Part shown: positions 6,243-10,118 of the stretch, one piece after another
How the letters are laid out: the number at the start of each line of letters is the position of its first letter
How positions within the stretch are numbered: position 1 is the stretch's first letter
NCBI GenBank assembly: GCA_019241495.1
Contig: JAFAWZ010000057.1
Span: 1-10,118 of the forward strand
Direction: 5' to 3'
Length of the DNA stretch: 10,118 nt
From: Acidimicrobiales bacterium
GTDB taxonomy: Bacteria > Actinomycetota > Acidimicrobiia > Acidimicrobiales > Palsa-688
Notes under the pieces: generated by a model
Databases searched by the model: none
Told to the model about the DNA's origin: nothing
What the model saw: the letters and a program-made list of their open reading frames with translations, nothing else
Made by a program: the position numbers and the translations under genes

Positions 6243-7193
6243 TCACCCTATGCGCCACGAGACGACCGACAGGCCCGGGGGGGCTGGTGCAACGAGCGGT
6301 TCAGGAGCCGGGCGGAGGGGTTCGCGCACCCGGCGGAGCTGATCGAGGCCGAGGGCCGGAGGGACCGCCTCGTCGTAGGGCGATTCCAGCGGCCGGGTGT
6401 TGACAGTCCAGCGGTCCACCACGGCCAACCCCCCATCAGGTGCGGTGGCAAGGGCCGCCCTGAGCCAGGCGACCGCGCCCGTGAGCAGGGCAAATCGGGC
6501 CCCGTCGGGCAGGGAGCCGGGGTCTACCGGGACTTGCCAGTTGGTTTGATTGTGGACGAGGGGCACGGTGACGTCCACCAGGCCACCGCCCGCCGCCGCA
6601 GCCAGCCGGACCTCGAGCCATTGGCCGCCTCGCCATTCCACCCGGTCCGACGCCAAGCGGCTCAGGGCATCGATCGCCACCACCACGACGACCGATCCGG
6701 GGATCGACAGCGTCGGCAGTCCGCTGAGCCGAGCCGTGAGCGGCCCGATCCCGGTGGCGGGCGGGAACGGATCCTCTTCGTCGGCGTCGAGGCCATCGGC
6801 CAGGATCGGCGGCCGCCCGGACGGAAAGAGGAAGGCGGGATTCTCGAGGGGGAGCAACCGGGCGGCGGTCTCCGCCCGGGCGGCCCGATCCGGGCCCACG
6901 ACCGGGTCGACCAGGATGTAGCGGAGGGAGCTCAAGCAGGCTGGCCCGAGGCGCAGGACCTCCCGGGCCAGCGCGCCGTCGTCGCCCGAGACCACTGCCG
7001 CGGTGAGCGGGTCCGGGCGGCCGTGCTGCTCCCACTGGCAGTCGAGGAAGTCCGCCAGCCACCCGGCGACGCCCGGGGAGGGGGGCTGCAGCAGGCGGGG
7101 CCCCAATGCCGAATACTGAAGTGGCCCCAGACGGCGCGCCCGCTCCAGCCAGGTCGACTGCTGGGCGAACACCTCGGGGCTGTCCGATTCCAC
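6243..7193 (-). CDS. MidA/DUF185-like methyltransferase homologue with degenerate SAM motif
   Basis: A 316-residue protein that I place by overall pattern in the COG1565 (DUF185/MidA) methyltransferase family. Supporting stretches are GRPDPLT (58-64), LAREVLRLGPACLSSLRYILVD (75-96), a LPTLSIPGSVVVVVAIDAL segment where the family has its ANELLDALP motif, WLEVRLAA (182-189) and GGLAVVD (254-260). Family members are SAM-dependent; human NDUFAF7, a relative, methylates an arginine of complex I. Here the glycine-rich motif I, normally acidic-x-GAGxG, reads VVSGDDG (67-73), so the acid and two glycines appear lost; the NE of the second motif and the Tyr of the terminal DY are also missing. It may be a non-catalytic homologue. 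GTG 7193 follows a TACGGT box by 6 bp; the open frame beyond it is antisense to the phosphoesterase gene. First gene of the minus-strand cluster. Confidence 0.6.
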   Translation of the reverse strand: MESDSPEVFAQQSTWLERARRLGPLQYSALGPRLLQPPSPGVAGWLADFLDCQWEQHGRPDPLTAAVVSGDDGALAREVLRLGPACLSSLRYILVDPVVGPDRAARAETAARLLPLENPAFLFPSGRPPILADGLDADEEDPFPPATGIGPLTARLSGLPTLSIPGSVVVVVAIDALSRLASDRVEWRGGQWLEVRLAAAAGGGLVDVTVPLVHNQTNWQVPVDPGSLPDGARFALLTGAVAWLRAALATAPDGGLAVVDRWTVNTRPLESPYDEAVPPALGLDQLRRVREPLRPAPEPLVAPAPPGLSVVSWRIG

Positions 7194-7199
7194 GACCTG

Positions 7200-7212
7200 A
7201 CCGTAGTAGCGT
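7200..7212. promoter_or_regulatory. Adjacent divergent -10 boxes upstream of the methyltransferase-like and fusion genes
   Basis: In the 30-bp gap between GTG 7193 (minus) and TTG 7224 (plus) lies ACCGTAGTAGCGT. The minus strand reads TACGGT (7205-7200) 6 bp before its GTG. The plus strand reads TAGCGT (7207-7212) 11 bp before TTG 7224. Both match TANNNT. The plus-strand box is identical to the one before yajQ. The minus transcript could be leaderless; the plus one would have a leader of only a few bases. Predicted from sequence only. Confidence 0.4.
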
Positions 7213-7223
7213 CGCTTCCCGCG

Positions 7224-10118
7224 TTGACCGGCCCGTGCGCCATTCCCGATCTCCTCCAGCTCGACGTGCCGGTGGGCGGCCGGGTTCTGGTCGTGTCCGA
7301 TCTGCACCTGACCAGCAGCCCGTCCGCCGCCCAACTGACCGGGTCGGGCGAGCTGGTCGCCGCCATCGAAGCTGCTACCGGCCCCGGGGTGTTGATCCTG
7401 GCCGGGAACCTGATCGACTCGGGCAGTGAGCCCCGGGCCGCTCTGTCCGCTCACTCGAGGCTGGCCCGCGACATCGCGGACTACGCCCGGGGCGAGGGCC
7501 GGCGGGTGATCGTCTTGCCCGGGGATCGGGACGTGGAGCTGGCCTGGTCGGAGGAGGGCCAGGCCGCGGTCGAGACCGTCCTGGGCGCCGAGCTGGCCAT
7601 CGCCGTCGAGCTGCGCATCCGCACCGGCGCAGGCGAGCGTCGGGTTCGGGTCGAGCCGGGCCACCGCCTGGACCCGCTCACTGCTCACCAGGACCCCCGC
7701 AACCCGCTCGAATCGCCCTTCGCCCAGCACATCCGTCACGAAGTCCTGCCCGCGGTACGCCGCCGGCAGGCCGCGGGCAAGTGGCTCAACGGGCTCGAAC
7801 AGCTCGACGACCCGGCCGCCCTGTCCCGGTTCATCGCGTCCCGGCTGGTCTACCGGCGCCTGGTGCATTTCGCCTGGCTGCTGCCCGTGCCCATCGTGGT
7901 GGCCATCGTGCTCGGCCTGCCCGCCACTGCGCTGCGTTCGGCCCGGGCCGGCAGCCTGACCCGCCGTCCCGGCCTCTTCGTGGCGGCCGCCCTCATCGAG
8001 CTGCTCCTGCTCGTGGCGGTCTCCATACTCGCCATCCGCGCCACCAACGCGGCCATGGCGGCAGTAGCCCTCGACGATCCCGACCGTGAACCCAACGAGG
8101 CTGGCCGGGCGTTGGCTCGGGAGCTGGTGACCGGTGGCTACGCGGGGCTCGTCTCGGCCCACACCTGCCGGCCCGAGCTCACCTATCTGGGGGACGGGTT
8201 CTACGCCAACCCAGGGGCGGGCGCCGAGGTCGTGACCGAGTACCCCAGCCGCCTGCCCGGTCTCGGCCTGCCCTCGGTTTTCCTCGCCCATCGCATCCTG
8301 TCCTGGGTGGAGATGGAAGCGGGAAACGACCTGCACGTGCGCCTGCTCCATGCTCGCCAGGATCTTCCCGGTGCCGGCCTGGTGGAGCGGATCATGGCCA
8401 GGCGGATCGTCGGCTCCGTCCCGGCCGGCGACCTCAGGGCGACTGTGGTCGCGACCTTCCCCCAGGGCGAGGGATGGCCCCGGCCCGCCTCGGCCGAGCG
8501 TCACGACCGCCGGGTACGCCGCCTGGCCGCCGCGCTGCTCGTCGTCGTGGGGTTCATCTCGCTCGTCTCGGCCATGTCGGACCCCTTACGCGACCGTCTG
8601 AACATCCTGCGCGACCTTTTCCCCCTGGTGGTGCCCGAGACGGCGGCCGCGGTCGCGGCCTTCGTCGGAGTGGCCCTGATCGTCTTGGCCCGAGGGATCA
8701 GGAGGGGACAAAGGAGAGCCTGGGTGGTCGTCCAGGCCCTACTTCTAACCATCGCCGTGCTCAACCTGGTCAAGGGCGTCGACGTGGAGGAGAGCGTCAT
8801 CGCCCTGGTCATGGCCTTCGGTTTGTGGACGTACCGGTCTTCGTTCCGGGCCCGCACCGATGTCGTGAAACTCGGGCGGGGTCTGGCTGCGGTCGCCACC
8901 GCGGCAGTTCTCACCGTGACGGCCGGGACGGTCGCTATCGAGGTGAGCGCCGCTGTCAACCACGCCCGCCACCGGACCCCCTGGCCCCGGGCCCTCGAAG
9001 CCACCCTGTACCGGATGGTCGGCAGCTCTCGGATCATCCTCCCCCACCGGGTGAACAGGTTCCTGGCGCCGACCATGGCGACGGCCACCATCGGCCTGGT
9101 GCTGGCCCTGGTGATCGTGTTGTTCCGACCCGTGGTGGCCCGGCGACTGGCGTCCGCGCCACCACTCGCCCACACCGGGCCGGACGATCTGAGCCGGGCT
9201 CGGGCGGTGACCGCCCGCCACGGCTCGGGAACCCTCGACTACTTCGCGCTGCGGCCGGACAAGGACTTCTTCTTCTGGGGAGACACGGTCGTTGCCTACG
9301 CGGTGTACGGCGGGGTGTGCTTGGTGTCACCGGACCCGATCGGGCCGGTGGCCGAGCGCGAGGAGGCCTGGCGGGCGTTCCGCCGCCACGTCGACAGCCA
9401 CGGTTGGGCCCTCGGCGGCCTTGGCATCGGGGAGGAGTGGCTGCCCATCTACCGGGCCACTGGCATGCACGACCTGTACGTGGGCGACGAGGCCGTGGTT
9501 CGGGTCGACCGCTTCAGCCTGGAAGGCGGCCGGTTCAAAGGTCTGCGCCAAGCGGTCAACCGGATCGCCAAGTACGGCTACCACATCAGCTTCCACGACC
9601 CCACCCGTCTCGACCCTGAGCTGCGCCGGGCGCTCGAGGGGGTCATGACCAAAAGCAGGCGCGGCGACGTCGAGCGGGGGTTCTCCATGACGCTCGGGCG
9701 GGTGTTCGACCCCGACGACGACGGATTGCTCCTCGCCGTCGTCCACGCCCCTTCTGATGGCGACTCGTTGGGGCCGCCGGTGGCGTTCTGCCAGTACGTC
9801 CCGGCGCCGGGCATCGGCGGGTACTCCCTCGATCTCATGCGCCGCGACAACGGCGAGCACCCCAACGGGCTGATCGACTTCGCGGTCGTCGAGACCATCC
9901 GGGAGGTGAAGGCGCGCGGCGGCCAGGGCTTGGGGCTGAACTTCGCCACTATGCGGGCCGTTCTGGCCGGAGAGGCGGGCGAAGGGGTCTCCCAACGGGT
10001 GCAGGCCTGGCTGTTGCGGCGCATGGGCGACTCGATGCAGATCGAGTCGCTCTGGAGATTCAACGCCAAGTTCGACCCCGACTGGCAACCCCGCTACGCC
10101 ATCTACGACGCCCCCGAG
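7224..10118 (+). CDS. Phosphoesterase-membrane-DUF2156 (MprF-like) fusion protein, 3' truncated
   Basis: An uninterrupted frame of 965 codons to the window edge; the stop lies outside. An N-terminal calcineurin-like phosphoesterase domain begins with VLVVSDLHL (Asp26, His28). It continues with GNLID (61-65), PGDRD (99-103), a GHRLDP region (His147) and, after a two-helix membrane insertion (about 213-233 and 251-271), AHTCRPEL (312-319) and GFYANPGAGAEVV. Several metal-ligand motifs differ from GD, GNHD and GHTH. About six more membrane segments follow (roughly 434-455, 470-493, 500-515, 525-540, 556-576, 619-638). The C-terminal region (about 660-965) looks like DUF2156, the catalytic domain of MprF/LysX, which moves an amino acid from aminoacyl-tRNA to phosphatidylglycerol; its end has RFNAKFDPDWQPRYAIYD. 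The TTG start is chosen because codons before GTG 7266 keep a coding-like GC-rich third position; GTG 7266 or 7272 remain possible. Likely in the cytoplasmic membrane, altering or sensing lipids. Confidence 0.8.
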   Translation, partial: MTGPCAIPDLLQLDVPVGGRVLVVSDLHLTSSPSAAQLTGSGELVAAIEAATGPGVLILAGNLIDSGSEPRAALSAHSRLARDIADYARGEGRRVIVLPGDRDVELAWSEEGQAAVETVLGAELAIAVELRIRTGAGERRVRVEPGHRLDPLTAHQDPRNPLESPFAQHIRHEVLPAVRRRQAAGKWLNGLEQLDDPAALSRFIASRLVYRRLVHFAWLLPVPIVVAIVLGLPATALRSARAGSLTRRPGLFVAAALIELLLLVAVSILAIRATNAAMAAVALDDPDREPNEAGRALARELVTGGYAGLVSAHTCRPELTYLGDGFYANPGAGAEVVTEYPSRLPGLGLPSVFLAHRILSWVEMEAGNDLHVRLLHARQDLPGAGLVERIMARRIVGSVPAGDLRATVVATFPQGEGWPRPASAERHDRRVRRLAAALLVVVGFISLVSAMSDPLRDRLNILRDLFPLVVPETAAAVAAFVGVALIVLARGIRRGQRRAWVVVQALLLTIAVLNLVKGVDVEESVIALVMAFGLWTYRSSFRARTDVVKLGRGLAAVATAAVLTVTAGTVAIEVSAAVNHARHRTPWPRALEATLYRMVGSSRIILPHRVNRFLAPTMATATIGLVLALVIVLFRPVVARRLASAPPLAHTGPDDLSRARAVTARHGSGTLDYFALRPDKDFFFWGDTVVAYAVYGGVCLVSPDPIGPVAEREEAWRAFRRHVDSHGWALGGLGIGEEWLPIYRATGMHDLYVGDEAVVRVDRFSLEGGRFKGLRQAVNRIAKYGYHISFHDPTRLDPELRRALEGVMTKSRRGDVERGFSMTLGRVFDPDDDGLLLAVVHAPSDGDSLGPPVAFCQYVPAPGIGGYSLDLMRRDNGEHPNGLIDFAVVETIREVKARGGQGLGLNFATMRAVLAGEAGEGVSQRVQAWLLRRMGDSMQIESLWRFNAKFDPDWQPRYAIYDAPE

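Noticed and set aside
7224..7252. TTGACC at 7224 as a -35 box for a start at GTG 7266
   Set aside because: At 17-18 bp spacing the matching -10 position reads CGATCT/GATCTC, which does not fit TANNNT, so the TTG is better explained as a start codon or chance.
7194..8504. Long minus-strand open frame extending the methyltransferase-like gene upstream
   Set aside because: It is antisense to the phosphoesterase fusion, whose plus-strand frame has clear domains. The upstream residues are low-complexity Gly/Gln/Asp-rich with no recognisable motif, typical of high-GC shadow frames.
1..10118. CRISPR array, tRNA or rRNA gene, complete insertion sequence
   Set aside because: I looked for regularly spaced repeats, tRNA-like TTCGANNC arms in cloverleaf context and transposase motifs, and found none that hold up.

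Overview
The window is high-GC DNA with dense short-spaced genes, frequent GTG (and probably TTG) starts, weak Shine-Dalgarno sites and TANNNT-type -10 boxes close to start codons. The protein types (NlpC/P60 wall hydrolase, Streptomyces-like MatB ligase, YajQ, HtpX, a MprF-type membrane protein) point to an actinobacterium, possibly Acidimicrobiia-like. The class assignment is inference from recalled family resemblance, not from a search.

Layout. Positions 1-318 hold the C-terminal part of a NlpC/P60 peptidoglycan hydrolase, followed by a crotonase-fold acyl-CoA enzyme (359-1207, +). It runs tail-to-tail into a malonyl-CoA-synthetase-like ligase (2551-1196, -) with a 12-bp overlap. The ligase is divergent from yajQ (2579-3067, +) across only 27 bp, and two -10-like boxes share a TA core in that gap. 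A 134-bp imperfect inverted repeat (3072-3205) lies between the convergent ends of yajQ and htpX.

Four minus-strand genes then follow, reading from 7193 down to 3218: a degenerate MidA/DUF185-like methyltransferase homologue, a HAD phosphatase resembling polynucleotide 3'-phosphatases, a thiamine-diphosphate enzyme of the acetolactate-synthase-like group, and the membrane protease HtpX. Their gaps are 7, 50 and 55 bp, so they could form one transcription unit. A perfect 16-bp tandem duplication covers the stop codon of the HAD gene.

The most striking object is the plus-strand reading frame from about 7224 to the window end (965 codons, no stop). It encodes a calcineurin-like phosphoesterase domain that is split by a two-helix membrane hairpin and has altered metal-ligand motifs. 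This is followed by about six more membrane segments and a cytoplasmic DUF2156/MprF-type aminoacyl-lipid transferase domain. It is divergent from the degenerate methyltransferase homologue. Together they suggest a membrane-lipid-modifying or sensing unit built partly from catalytically altered domains. That is the best candidate here for an undescribed system; the remaining genes look like ordinary metabolism and housekeeping.
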